Assembly (NCBI RefSeq): GCF_039613825.1
Contig: NZ_CP154826.1
Coordinates: 2,976,001 to 3,040,000 of the forward strand
DNA: 64,000 nucleotides
Source: Diaminobutyricibacter sp. McL0608
GTDB lineage: Bacteria > Actinomycetota > Actinomycetes > Actinomycetales > Microbacteriaceae
Reading direction: 5' to 3'
The stretch's first letter is position 1, and every line of letters starts with the position of its first letter. Below are positions 34,916-44,129 of the stretch, in pieces. The position numbers and the translations under genes are program-made. Under the pieces are notes generated by a model. That model worked only from the letters and a program-made list of their open reading frames with translations. It ran no database searches and was not told the origin of the DNA.

Positions 34916-35365
34916 GCTGAGTTGAGACTTGAAGAGCTGAACGCGTCGAACATCGTCGCGGCGAACGCATTGAGCCTGAAGCCCGGTCAGGAGCAGTTCA
35001 TCACCCCTGTCTCCTACTCGGCCGCGGCCGCGGTGAACGATCCGGCGACCACCTGGCAGCGCGTGGTGAGCGACGGCGACGACGTCGTGGGCTTCGTCAT
35101 GGGCAGTTTCGACGCGAACGCGGAGCACGAGGAGTTCACCTCGATCCTCTGGCGCATCAACGTCGACGCCGACGACCAGGGCCGGGGTATCGGCACCTTC
35201 GCGGTGGAGGCTCTCGCCGGTGAAGCGCGCGCCCGCGGCAAGGATCGTCTCTTCGTCATCTGGGAACAGGGCGAACTCGGCCCCGAGGCGTTCTTCGTCC
35301 GAAGCGGTTTCAAGCCGATCGGTGAGACCCAGTACGGCGAGACCATCGGCGCGCTCGACCTCTGA
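34913..35365 (+). CDS. GNAT family N-acetyltransferase
   Basis: 150 residues. INVDADDQGRGIGTFAVEAL is the acetyl-CoA loop (Q-G-R-G-I-G) and the C-terminal FFVRSGFKPIGE is the usual GNAT end. Resembles spermidine/amine acetyltransferases of the PaiA/BltD type, but the substrate is not determinable. The ATG at 34913 is chosen because of the leaderless-type promoter; an upstream in-frame ATG would add 24 unlike residues. Confidence 0.82.
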   Translation: MAELRLEELNASNIVAANALSLKPGQEQFITPVSYSAAAAVNDPATTWQRVVSDGDDVVGFVMGSFDANAEHEEFTSILWRINVDADDQGRGIGTFAVEALAGEARARGKDRLFVIWEQGELGPEAFFVRSGFKPIGETQYGETIGALDL

Positions 35366-35388
35366 CCGGCCGCGACCGGCCCGAAACG

Positions 35389-35700
35389 GTGCAACCCGAC
35401 CAGACGTTCGCCGAGCACGTGCTCTCGATCGTCGAGACCATCCCGCCCGGCCACGTCATGACCTACGGCGATATCGCTGCGACCCTCGGATCGCGGGGGG
35501 CGCGCGTCGTAGGGCAGGTGATGGCCTATTACGGAGCGGATGTGCCCTGGTGGCGCGTCATCCGCGCGAGCGGGCATCCGCCGATGGGACACGAGCAGAT
35601 CGCACTCGAGTACTATCGCGCAGAGTCGACACCGCTTCTCGGGGTCGGCTCCGACGCCGGCTACCGCGTCGACCTCCGCGTCGCGCGCTGGCGCCCGTGA
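35389..35700 (+). CDS. Alkyltransferase-like protein (ATL, MGMT fold without active Cys)
   Basis: 103 residues, matching ATL length. The O6-alkylguanine transferase motif PCHRV is present as PWWRV, so Trp replaces the acceptor cysteine. YGDIAATLG is the DNA-binding helix. ATL proteins bind O6-alkylguanine lesions and hand them to nucleotide excision repair rather than repairing them directly. GTG start at 35389, 23 bases after the GNAT gene on the same strand. Confidence 0.87.
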   Translation: MQPDQTFAEHVLSIVETIPPGHVMTYGDIAATLGSRGARVVGQVMAYYGADVPWWRVIRASGHPPMGHEQIALEYYRAESTPLLGVGSDAGYRVDLRVARWRP

Positions 35701-35798
35701 GCGATGTCATCCCCTAGGTTGGGAACATCGATACCGCAGGCTGATGATTCCCACAGCCGCGACCACGAGACTGGAGTACCGACCTTTCAGGAGCCTCA

Positions 35799-36221
35799 GT
35801 GAAATCAGCCAGGATCGCCATCGCATCCGTCGCGAGCGCGCTGCTCGTCGCCACGCTCGGCGGATGCTCGGCCCTCCAGTCGCTCTCCCCCAGCGTGTCG
35901 AGCGACATCTTCGCTTCGAAGAGCGATTTCACCACCGCGGCCACAGCCGCGTTCGGTTCACCGGGCTGGCTTCCGGACGACGCCACGACCATCCGGGTGG
36001 ACTTCCAGACCAATGGGAGCGACGCCATCCTCACGTACACGTCGAAGAAGCACTTCGCACCCGGCACCTGCACGGCGAGCGCGCCGGTTCCGAAACCGCC
36101 CATCCAGGACTCCTGGTGGCCGGTCGACACTGTCGCCAAGACGGCCGTCTCGTGCACCGGCGGCTGGCGCGCGTTCGTGATCGGCGATCAGGTCTACGCG
36201 GCCAAGGGCCAACCGTCCTGA
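35799..36221 (+). CDS. Predicted lipoprotein of unknown function
   Basis: 140 residues. Signal peptide with lipobox TLGGC at residues 19-23. The mature part contains two more cysteines (APGTCTAS and AVSCTGGW) and a Trp-Trp pair, suggesting a small disulfide-bonded exported domain. GTG at 35799 is preceded by CAGGAG. Convergent with the histidine kinase gene. No known family recognised. Confidence 0.72.
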   Translation: MKSARIAIASVASALLVATLGGCSALQSLSPSVSSDIFASKSDFTTAATAAFGSPGWLPDDATTIRVDFQTNGSDAILTYTSKKHFAPGTCTASAPVPKPPIQDSWWPVDTVAKTAVSCTGGWRAFVIGDQVYAAKGQPS

Positions 36222-36233
36222 GTCCGTCCGCGG

Positions 36234-38021
36234 CTACGAATCCGTGACCGGCACAGGCGCGGCGTGCACCGGAATGGTGAGTTCGATGATCGTGCCGAGG
36301 CCGGAGACACTCTTCGTGTCGAAGTGACCGTCGACGGCTTCGACCCGGTCACGCACGCCGCCCAGTCCGCCGCCCGGGGTGACCACCGCTCCGCCGTGGC
36401 CGTCGTCCTTCACGACGACGGACACGGTCCCACCCGACCGCGTCACGGTCACGCTGCAGTTGCGTGCTTCGGCGTGCTTCGCCGCGTTGGTGAGGCATTC
36501 GGCGACGACGAAGTAGATCGTCTCCTCGACCACGTCCGGCAGTCTCTCATCGAACGCCACCGTCACCTCGACGGGAACGTGGCTGCGCAGCGCCAGCTCG
36601 GACAGTGCCGATCGCAGGTCGCCATCGGTCAGGACGGTGGGATGGATGCCGCGGGCGAGTTCACGCAGCTCGCGCAGTGCCTCCGCCAGCTGGGCTGAGG
36701 ACCGCTCGAGGTCTCCCGCCACCTCCGCGTTACCGGCCTCCTGCGCCTTGGACGTGGCGATCCGGAGCCCGATCGCCAGCGAGACCAGGAGCTGTTGCGA
36801 CCCGTCGTGCAGATCACGCTCCAGCCGTCGCCGGGCGTTGTAGCCTTCCTCGACGATGCGCAGGCGGGACTCGCGGACCTCCTGGAGCGTGCGTTCCAGC
36901 CTGGCGCGAAGCCGGTCGTTGTCGACCGACAGCAGCAGGGCCGATGACACGGCGTCGAGAAGCCGGGTGTCCTCGCTGAGCGCCACGTCGTGCTCGATCA
37001 GCGCGATCGGGTCGTCTTCCGCACCGATCGCCAGGGTCGACCGTCCCGGGCGCACCGCCGGCAGGTCGTGCGGCATCGGCTCGCCGTCGGAGGTCTCGTA
37101 GCCGCGGCTGTGCTCATCCCACCAGTAGACGCGCAGCGACGTGTCCCGCAGCGAGTCGGCGAGGCTCTTCTCCCAGAGCCCGCGATCGACTTTGTCGCGG
37201 GCGACGATGACCAGGTCCGCGACGCGCGAACGGAGACCGCGGGTGTACATGACGCCGGCGATGAAGCTGATCGGCACGAGCGCGATCGCGAATGGCGGGA
37301 CGAACTCGAACGGCTCGGGGACCTGCAGGCCGAAGATGTAGCCGATGGCGTCCTGCACCGACGCATACGCCCACAGCAACAGGGCGACCGGCATGATGAA
37401 CGCGACCCGACGGGCGGGCAGCGTGCTCCCGAACCAGCGGATCGCCAGGCGCACGGCCACCGTCACGATCAGCGACACGCCGATCACGCGCCAGGCGGCG
37501 CCGAGCACGCGGTCGACATCGGCGTTGGGGAAGACGGCGAAGAAGTTGGGCACACATCCGCAGTCGTTCGCCGCCGGAGCATAGACCAGGAGGATTCCGA
37601 CGAACCGGATGGTGAACAGCCCGAGCGCCGCGATCACGAGCCCGCGGTCGAAGCGGGAGACGAGGCGGCCCGACGGGTAGCAGAGGGCGAGGATGCCGAC
37701 CAGCACGGCCCAGAGGTCGGTAACCCCGGACACGACCGGCCACACCCATCCGACCGAGCGCGCGATCGGGCCCCAGGACCCTGCCGACCAGAAGATCGAG
37801 GCGCCGACCATCAGCCAGCCGGGCGACGGGCGCGGAACGATACGCCAGGCGATGGGCGCGCAGACCGCGTAGACAAGGCCGACGACGACGAACGTGGTGT
37901 CCCAGCCGACGCCGTGCGGGCGATCGCCGTAGTCGTTGGCGATCAGACCGGCGAGCTGGCCGCCCGCGTTGCCCGCGACAGCGATCGCAACCGCGATCCC
38001 GCGGACCCAGTGGCGCGCCAT
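36234..38021 (-). CDS. Membrane sensor histidine kinase (HisKA_3 / NarL type)
   Basis: 595 residues. An N-terminal region of about 8 membrane spans (to about residue 265) is followed by a cytoplasmic linker, a coiled segment, the phosphoacceptor motif RRRLERDLHDGSQQ and a HATPase_c domain (ECLTNAAKHAEA, DDGHGG, GGGLGGVRDR). It should sense a membrane or external signal and phosphorylate the LuxR-type regulator 10 bases upstream. The start has GGGGGAG before ATG. Signal unknown. Confidence 0.92.
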   Translation of the reverse strand: MARHWVRGIAVAIAVAGNAGGQLAGLIANDYGDRPHGVGWDTTFVVVGLVYAVCAPIAWRIVPRPSPGWLMVGASIFWSAGSWGPIARSVGWVWPVVSGVTDLWAVLVGILALCYPSGRLVSRFDRGLVIAALGLFTIRFVGILLVYAPAANDCGCVPNFFAVFPNADVDRVLGAAWRVIGVSLIVTVAVRLAIRWFGSTLPARRVAFIMPVALLLWAYASVQDAIGYIFGLQVPEPFEFVPPFAIALVPISFIAGVMYTRGLRSRVADLVIVARDKVDRGLWEKSLADSLRDTSLRVYWWDEHSRGYETSDGEPMPHDLPAVRPGRSTLAIGAEDDPIALIEHDVALSEDTRLLDAVSSALLLSVDNDRLRARLERTLQEVRESRLRIVEEGYNARRRLERDLHDGSQQLLVSLAIGLRIATSKAQEAGNAEVAGDLERSSAQLAEALRELRELARGIHPTVLTDGDLRSALSELALRSHVPVEVTVAFDERLPDVVEETIYFVVAECLTNAAKHAEARNCSVTVTRSGGTVSVVVKDDGHGGAVVTPGGGLGGVRDRVEAVDGHFDTKSVSGLGTIIELTIPVHAAPVPVTDS

Positions 38022-38031
38022 CCGCTCCCCC

Positions 38032-38727
38032 TCAGGCCCCGCGGCCGAGGTAGCGCAGCACGGCGAGGACCCGCCGGTGTCCCTCCGCAGAATCCTCGAC
38101 GTCGAGTTTCGACATGATGTGCCCGATGTGGGTCTCGACGGTGCGCAGACTCAGGTGGAGTGCGGATGCGATGCCCTGGTTCGACCGGCCCTCGGCCATC
38201 AGGGTGAGAACGTCTCGCTCGCGTTCCGAGAGCGAGCCGAGGGCGTCGCCGGACACGCGGCCGGCGACCAGTGCGGCGACGACCTCGCTATCGACGACCG
38301 AGCCGCCCGAAGCGACGGTGCGCACAGCGCGCACGAGGGTGTCGGCGTCGGCGACACGGTCCTTGAGCAGGTAGCCGGTACCGCTTCCGGCGCTCATCGC
38401 CCGGATCGCGTACGTCGCGGTCGTGTACATCGACAGGAGGAGCACGCCGACAGTCGAACCGCGGTGCCGGAGTTCCTCGAGCGCGCGGAGACCCTCGTCG
38501 GTGTGCGTGGGCGGCATCTTGATGTCGAGCACGACCGCATCCAGTGAGTCGTCCACCTCGGTGAGTGCGAGCAGTTCCTCGGCCGACCCGACGGAGGCGA
38601 CGACCTCGATGCCGCCGGAGCGCAGGATCTGGCCGATCCCTTCACGGAGCAGGACGGCGTCGTCCGCGATCGCCACCCTCACGACGTCGGTCACCCGGCC
38701 CCCCTTCGTGGCACCACCATCGGTCAC
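38032..38727 (-). CDS. LuxR/NarL-family response regulator
   Basis: 231 residues. Receiver domain with acidic pocket VAIADD, phosphorylated Asp in AVVLDIKMP, and Lys in GYLLKDRV; C-terminal LuxR helix-turn-helix (LSERERDVLTLMAEGRSNQGIASALHLSLRTVETHI). GTG at 38727 overlaps the upstream receiver gene's stop (GTGA); a second GTG at 38694 with AAGGGGG before it gives a more typical N-terminus and may be the real start. Partner of the downstream kinase. Confidence 0.93.
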   Translation of the reverse strand: MTDGGATKGGRVTDVVRVAIADDAVLLREGIGQILRSGGIEVVASVGSAEELLALTEVDDSLDAVVLDIKMPPTHTDEGLRALEELRHRGSTVGVLLLSMYTTATYAIRAMSAGSGTGYLLKDRVADADTLVRAVRTVASGGSVVDSEVVAALVAGRVSGDALGSLSERERDVLTLMAEGRSNQGIASALHLSLRTVETHIGHIMSKLDVEDSAEGHRRVLAVLRYLGRGA

Positions 38728-39071
38728 CCCAGAACGTTGCGTATCGCGTCGCCGGTGAGTTCGCCTTTGTTGATGAACCCTTCGGCGCCGCTGTCCTCCA
38801 CCCGTGTGCCGTAGTCGCGCAACGCCCGGCTCGAGGTGAGCACGACGGCGGCGCCCGACTCGTGGAGCGCAGGAACGAGGTCGAATCCGATCGTATCGGG
38901 AAGTCCGATGTCGAGGAGCACGAAATCCGGGTTCAGCTGCCGGGCGAGTTCGAGACCCCCGACTCCCGTGGCTGCTGCCCCGACGACGGTGAACTTCTCG
39001 AGCTGAAGCAGCTCCCTGGCCTGCTCACGGAATCGCGCGTGGTCGTCGACGATCACAACGCGCAGGTTCAT
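38724..39071 (-). CDS. Stand-alone response-regulator receiver domain
   Basis: 115 residues and no output domain. VVIVDDHARF, VLLDIGLP (phosphoacceptor Asp) and VLTSSRA and INKGEL (Thr/Ser and Lys) give a complete receiver. It overlaps the LuxR-type regulator by 4 bases and is followed by the kinase, so it may be a phosphate sink or competitor in a branched relay. Start at ATG 39071; upstream in-frame starts exist but add unlike sequence. Confidence 0.82.
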   Translation of the reverse strand: MNLRVVIVDDHARFREQARELLQLEKFTVVGAAATGVGGLELARQLNPDFVLLDIGLPDTIGFDLVPALHESGAAVVLTSSRALRDYGTRVEDSGAEGFINKGELTGDAIRNVLG

Positions 39072-39263
39072 GCATCGATTCTTCGCCACCGGCACCGACC
39101 CGCGCATCCGAGCTAGCACGCATCTGCAATGGGGTGATCGCTCCGATGCCCGGCAGCCCGGACAGGAGCAACATCGATTGTGCGCCGACCAGAACCCGAG
39201 GGATCACCTGCGTGGCCCGACACGCAGGATCCCCTGGTCGCACGACGAGGAGGACGAGTCCAG

Positions 39264-40286
39264 ATGTACGCCGAGGCACGACGAACCAGCAGGTCCGGCG
39301 CGCACACGCCCACCGAGTTCGACCGCATGGACGAACTGGCAGGCCGTTTCGGCACCCCGCTCCTCGTGCTCGACCCGAACCGGGCGCGCATCCGATATCG
39401 CGAACTACAAGCGGCGTTCCCGTTCGTGCGGTTCCACTACGACGCGAGCGCGCTCGCCCATCCCGCTGTGATCACAGCGATCGCCGAGTGCGATGGGTTC
39501 TTCGAGGTCTCCGAAGAGGGCGCGCTCGCGGCGGTCCTGGCCTCCGGGGTCGATCCGGTGCGGGTGGTCCACACCCATCCGGTGAAGCATCCGCAGGACC
39601 TGCTGGCCGCCTACAACGCCGGCGTGCGCATGTTCGTGGTCGATTCGCAGACCGAGCTGGAGAAGTTCGTCGGCTACCCGGATGATGTCGCACTGATCCT
39701 GCGTGTGCGTTTCCCTGATGCGCGCGAACGCCGCGTGCCGACGATCGTCCACGGCATCGCGATCGACGAGGCCGCGAGCGCGGTGCGGTTCGCTGACAGT
39801 CTCGGCGTGCGCGTCGACGGGTTCAGTCTCCATCTCGGCGGTCACCGAGGCGCGCAGCCGTACGCCGCGGCCATCGCGCGAGCGCTCGGCCTGATGGTCG
39901 AACTCGAGAACGCTCTCGCGCGCCGGTTCGACATTCTCGACCTCGGCTCCGACTTCCCCGCGGCCGCGCACGGTTCGGCGGTCGAACTCGCAGAGGTCGC
40001 CCGCGCCGTCCGCACCCTTCTGCTGCCGATGAAGGACCGGCTCACGGTACTGGCCGAACCCGGGCGCCTCGTCGCATCCCGATGCCTGACCCTGGTGACC
40101 GACACCTCGCACAGCACCGTCGATTCAGCAGAGGCCAGCGAGTCGATCGATGCCGGCGCAAGCCTCGTCGTGGTCGACGGTCGCCGGGATGAGTCCGGCG
40201 CCTTCTTCCGCGTCCTCACCGACACGCGTCACCGAATCTTCCACTCCGGACGGCAGTCCCTCGAGACCCGGGCGGCGGCGGGCTGA
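39264..40286 (+). CDS. Fold-III PLP decarboxylase homologue lacking the catalytic lysine
   Basis: 340 residues, shorter than typical ornithine/diaminopimelate decarboxylases (about 400 or more). The N-terminal barrel matches the family (TPLLVLDPNR, FEVSEEGALAAVLASGVD, HTHPVKHPQDL, FSLHLGG, LDLGSDFP, LAEPGR). However, the stretch that should read Y-A-V-K-A/C-N reads YDASAL, so Ser62 replaces the PLP Schiff-base lysine, and the C-terminal Cys/Asp substrate motif is absent. ATG at 39264 has GGAGGA upstream. It may be a pseudoenzyme with a binding or regulatory role. Confidence 0.7.
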   Translation: MYAEARRTSRSGAHTPTEFDRMDELAGRFGTPLLVLDPNRARIRYRELQAAFPFVRFHYDASALAHPAVITAIAECDGFFEVSEEGALAAVLASGVDPVRVVHTHPVKHPQDLLAAYNAGVRMFVVDSQTELEKFVGYPDDVALILRVRFPDARERRVPTIVHGIAIDEAASAVRFADSLGVRVDGFSLHLGGHRGAQPYAAAIARALGLMVELENALARRFDILDLGSDFPAAAHGSAVELAEVARAVRTLLLPMKDRLTVLAEPGRLVASRCLTLVTDTSHSTVDSAEASESIDAGASLVVVDGRRDESGAFFRVLTDTRHRIFHSGRQSLETRAAAG

Positions 40287-40355
40287 CTCAACCCCACCCT
40301 CCGCAGCCTCGGTGGCGGGAGCACCTGGTCCCATCGCTCCCCGCCTTGCACGACG

Positions 40356-40388
40356 GAACGCCCTTCCCCGGCTTCGGGAAGGGCGTTC
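40356..40388. terminator. 13-bp hairpin downstream of the decarboxylase-like gene
   Basis: Arms 40356-40368 and 40376-40388 are perfect reverse complements with a 7-base loop, about 70 bases after the stop codon. The downstream side is only mildly T-rich. Probable terminator of the decarboxylase-like transcript. Confidence 0.7.
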
Positions 40389-40488
40389 TGCTCTGTCGTG
40401 TGGCAAATGCGGACCCTGGTCCCAGGTGAGCACCTCACCAATATTCGTGATTTTCTTCGCCGTCGCGTGATCATCGCCGGTCGCGCGC

Positions 40489-42264
40489 GTGCCCCTTTAT
40501 GAGCACTCAGTTGGGTGCTTCGTCTCGTTCGGTCCCCGACCGATCGTAGGCGAAAACCAAAGGGACGGAATCCTCTCGGCGTGCAATTCAGCGCAAACGG
40601 CGAAAGCCCTTCAGGGTTACGCGATCACCCGCAAGAAGGAGCGGGAACTGAGCCGTCAAATTACCAGTAGCCGTCGACATATTTCGAGCATGGCTGTGGC
40701 GACCTTGTTTTCGGGATCGACGGGATTCCTTCGGAGCATTGTCGTCGTGCTGCTCATCGGCGGTACCAGCGTCGCTGTCGGCGGTCAGGCTTTCGCGGTA
40801 GCGAATGAGCTGCCTACCAACGTGTACGACCTGGTTGCCGGCGGTCTACTCGGAGCGATTCTTGTGCCAGAGATCGTTCGATCAACCAAGGCCCCCGGCG
40901 GTGGAGATCTCGATCGCCTCCTCACGCTTACGATCGTCGGGGCATTGCTCCTGACGCTCGCGTTGACCTGGCTCGCGCCCGCCCTGGTACGTGGTTTTGC
41001 CTAAGGGTGGCCCGAGCGTTGGATCTCGTTGGCGACAATGATGGCCTACTGGTGCATCCCGCAAGTCTTCTTCTTCGTGGTATTTTCGGTGCTCGGACAG
41101 ATCCTGAACGCTCATCGCGTCTTCGGGCCATACGCATGGGCACCGATCGCCCTCAATGTCGTCTCGGTTCTCGGCCTCGGTCTCTTTGCCCTCATCTTTC
41201 CGAGAGAAAACGCCGCGGTTGGGCAGTGGACACCCACCATGGTGGCACTTCTCTGCGGGACAGCGACTCTCGGAGTTGCCGTCCAGTCAGCGATTCTCCT
41301 TCCGGCGCTTCGTCGCATCGGCTTCCAGTTCGGCTTTCGAGGGCTGAAAACAACCGGTCGCACCGCCGGGCTCGCATTCGTTGGGGTCCTAGCGGGACAG
41401 GCGGCCTACCTCGTCGTAAGCAATGTCGCGAACCTCAGCGGCGCGCGCCTACACGATGCCGGCACTGTTGGAGCAAGTCTCAATTCGCTGAACAACGCCT
41501 ACCTCGTGTCCCTACTCCCACACGGCGTTCTCGTGGTCGCGATCAGCACTTCTCTGTTCACCCAGGTGAGCCACAGCGCCGCCTCACGAGATTTCGACAC
41601 TGTAGCTGCCGACACTGTCAACTCGACCAGCCAGATTGCATTCGTCTCAGCGTTGTTCACAACGATTTTCATCACGAGCGGAACACTCATCGGGAGCGTG
41701 CTGTGGAACTCTCCCGTCATCGGAAGCGTTCTCGTTCTCTTATCGATAGGGATGACCGGGTTCAGTCAGACGTATGCAATGAACCGCTCCGCACTTGCCC
41801 TCCGGTCGGGTTCCAGCGTGTTGGTGACACAGACCACAGTCGCTCTCATTACCGCCCTGAGCGCGGGCGCAGCCCTCCTCGTGCCGGTGGCGATGGCCGT
41901 CCCGGTCATCGCCACCGGAATTTCTGTCGCCAATCTCGTCGGCGGACTTGTCAGCACCGCGCTGGTTACCCGCACCCTCAGAAAACTAGGTGTTCAGATC
42001 ACCACCGCATCGCTCCTCCGCCCACAACTCTCGATGACGCTCAGCTCGATTGTCGTGTCGTCTCTCGGTTTCGCTGTGGTCAATACGGGAATCGGAATCC
42101 CAGAGAATTGGTGGGTACGTGCCGGACTCCTGGTCACCGTTGTGATTCTCACACTTCTCGCAGTACTCACGTCCGCCTGGTTGACCAACGGCGGCCTGGC
42201 GCGAAACTGGAGCAGAGCGATCTGGAAATCGATGGTCCGATTCGTTCAGCGAGAAACGCAGTAG
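40489..42264 (+). pseudogene. MurJ/MviN-like lipid flippase gene interrupted by one in-frame TAA
   Basis: A single reading frame runs through both halves, broken only by TAA at 41002-41004. The first half (to PALVRGFA) has the MurJ N-terminus (AVATLFSGSTGFLRSIVVV, NELPTNVYDLVAGGLLGAILVPEIVR); the second resumes at once as GWPERWISLATMMAYWCIPQVFF and continues through the flippase core to 42264. MurJ-type proteins flip lipid-linked wall or polysaccharide precursors. The start is unclear: GTG at 40489 lacks a ribosome binding site and ATG at 40690 begins at span 1. A TTG at 41029 could restart translation. Codon use is less GC-rich than in the neighbours, hinting at a different origin. Confidence 0.75.
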
Positions 42265-42277
42265 TTCAACTTCGTCG

Positions 42278-42315
42278 GAGCAGCCCACCCGCCTCCGGGG
42301 TCGGGCGGGCTGCTC
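42278..42315. terminator. Inverted repeat between convergent flippase-like and ABC exporter genes
   Basis: Arms 42278-42291 and 42302-42315 pair at 13 of 14 positions with a 10-base loop, between two converging genes, so it can serve both directions. No T-tract. Confidence 0.65.
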
Positions 42316-42320
42316 TCGGA

Positions 42321-44129
42321 TCAGACCAGCGAGTCGCGCCACGCGGCGTGGAGCTGCGCGAAGCGTCCCGTGCCGCCGATCAGGTCGTCCGGCGTGCCGT
42401 CTTCGACGATCCGTCCGTGCTCCATGACCAGTACGCGATCGGCGATGGCGACCGTCGACAACCGGTGCGCGATGATCACCGCCGTCCGGTCGGCGAGCAG
42501 AGTCTGGAGCGCCTGCTGCACCAGCCGCTCGCTCGGGATGTCGAGCGAACTGGTCGCCTCGTCGAGGATCAGCACCGACGGGTTGGCGAGGAACGCGCGC
42601 GCGAACGAGATGAGCTGGCGCTGCCCGGCCGAGACACGACCTCCTCGCTTGTTCACGTCGGTGTCGTAGCCGTTCGGGAGCCCGCGGATGAAATCATCCG
42701 CGCCGACTGCTGCGGCCGCCTCGATGATCTCCTCGCGCGTCGCGTCCGGCTTGCCGAGAGCGATGTTGTCCGCGACCGAGCCGCTGAACAGGTACGCCTC
42801 TTGGGTCACCATCACGATCGCGCGACGGAGGTCCTTCGGATGCAGGTCGCGCAGGTCGACGTCGTCGAGGCGCACCGTACCGCTCGACGGGTCGTAGAAC
42901 CGCGAGATGAGCTTCGCGAGCGTCGACTTGCCGGCGCCCGTCGACCCGACGAGTGCGATCGTCTGCCCGGCGGGGATGTCGAGCGTGAAGTCAGGCAGGA
43001 TGACCCGGTCCTTCTTGTACGCGAACCGAACGTCGTCGAAGAACACGTGGCCGCGCGACTCCCAGAGGTCGACCGGTCGCGAGGGATCGGGAACCGTCGG
43101 CTCCTCCTCGAGCACGCCCGAGATCTTCTCGAGTGCCGCTGCCGCCGACTGGTAGGAGTTGTAGAACATCGCCATCTCCTCCATCGGGTCGAAGAAGCGC
43201 CTGGTGTACAGCAGCGCCGCGAGCAGCGCACCGATCGCCAGCTGGCCGTCGGCCACCCGGAACCCGCCGACGAGCAGGACGATCCCGACGGTCACATTGC
43301 CGATCATCACGAGTCCGGGGTCGAAGATCCCGAACAGCTGGATGACCCGCGCGTTCACATCGCGATAGTCCTCGACGAGGCCGCCGAACTCCTTCTCGTT
43401 GCGCTTTTCTTTGCGGAACGCCTTGACGGCGCGGATCCCCGTCATCGTCTCGACGAAGTGGACGATCAGCTTCGCCGAGGCGACCCGCGAGATGCGGAAC
43501 AGCTTCTGCGAGCGCACCTGGAACCAGCGCGTCAGGAGGTACAGCGGCAGCAGCGAGCACACCAGGACCACGCCGCTCACCCAGTCGAGGGTGAACATCG
43601 CGATCGCGATGAACAGCATGTACAGGAAGCCCTGGACGAGCTGGTTGATACCCGAGTCCAGCAGCTCGCGGATCGAATCGAGGTCGCTCGTCTGGCGGGA
43701 GATGATCCTGCCGGACGTGTACGACTCGTGGAACTCGAGGCTCAGCTTCTGGGTGTGCAGGAAGACGCGCTTGCGCAGGTCGATCAGGATCGCCTGGCTG
43801 ATGCGCGCACTCAGCACGGTGTACCAGGCGATGAGCCCAGCCCCGATCACACCCGTGATCATGTAGGCCAGACCGGCCGCCGCAACCGGGAACCAGTTGT
43901 TGTCGATCAGCGCGGGCAGGCCGTTGTCGATCCCGAACGCAATGATCGCCGGGCCCGCGACCTGCGCGGCAGTGCTGACGACGACGACGATCATCGTCAG
44001 CACCAGTCGCATGCGCAGCGGATGCAGCAATGAGCCGAGCAGACGCAGCGAGCGCTGTCGGATCTGGCGGCTCTCGGACTTCGTGAAGTCGTTGCGTTCT
44101 TCGCCCTCGACTCCAACTACGGTCGTCAC
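42321..44129 (-). CDS. ABC exporter half-transporter (canonical Walker B, degenerate signature)
   Basis: 602 residues: six membrane spans then an ATPase domain. Walker A is GSTGAGKST, Walker [12 protein letters not shown] with the catalytic Glu, and the switch His is in IIAHRLST. The ABC signature reads VSAGQ rather than LSGGQ. GTG at 44129 overlaps the partner gene's stop (GTGA), so the two proteins are made together and should form a heterodimer exporting drugs, peptides or lipids. Substrate unknown. Confidence 0.92.
   Translation of the reverse strand: MTTVVGVEGEERNDFTKSESRQIRQRSLRLLGSLLHPLRMRLVLTMIVVVVSTAAQVAGPAIIAFGIDNGLPALIDNNWFPVAAAGLAYMITGVIGAGLIAWYTVLSARISQAILIDLRKRVFLHTQKLSLEFHESYTSGRIISRQTSDLDSIRELLDSGINQLVQGFLYMLFIAIAMFTLDWVSGVVLVCSLLPLYLLTRWFQVRSQKLFRISRVASAKLIVHFVETMTGIRAVKAFRKEKRNEKEFGGLVEDYRDVNARVIQLFGIFDPGLVMIGNVTVGIVLLVGGFRVADGQLAIGALLAALLYTRRFFDPMEEMAMFYNSYQSAAAALEKISGVLEEEPTVPDPSRPVDLWESRGHVFFDDVRFAYKKDRVILPDFTLDIPAGQTIALVGSTGAGKSTLAKLISRFYDPSSGTVRLDDVDLRDLHPKDLRRAIVMVTQEAYLFSGSVADNIALGKPDATREEIIEAAAAVGADDFIRGLPNGYDTDVNKRGGRVSAGQRQLISFARAFLANPSVLILDEATSSLDIPSERLVQQALQTLLADRTAVIIAHRLSTVAIADRVLVMEHGRIVEDGTPDDLIGGTGRFAQLHAAWRDSLV

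Noticed and set aside
40981-41040. Frameshift in the MurJ-like gene
   Set aside because: Both halves are in the same frame; the only lesion is TAA at 41002-41004, so it is a nonsense change and not a frameshift.
41007-44033. A long plus-strand open frame across the flippase and ABC exporter region
   Set aside because: It is rich in Arg, Asp and Val with no domains and is largely antisense to the intact ABC exporter gene; typical GC-rich shadow.
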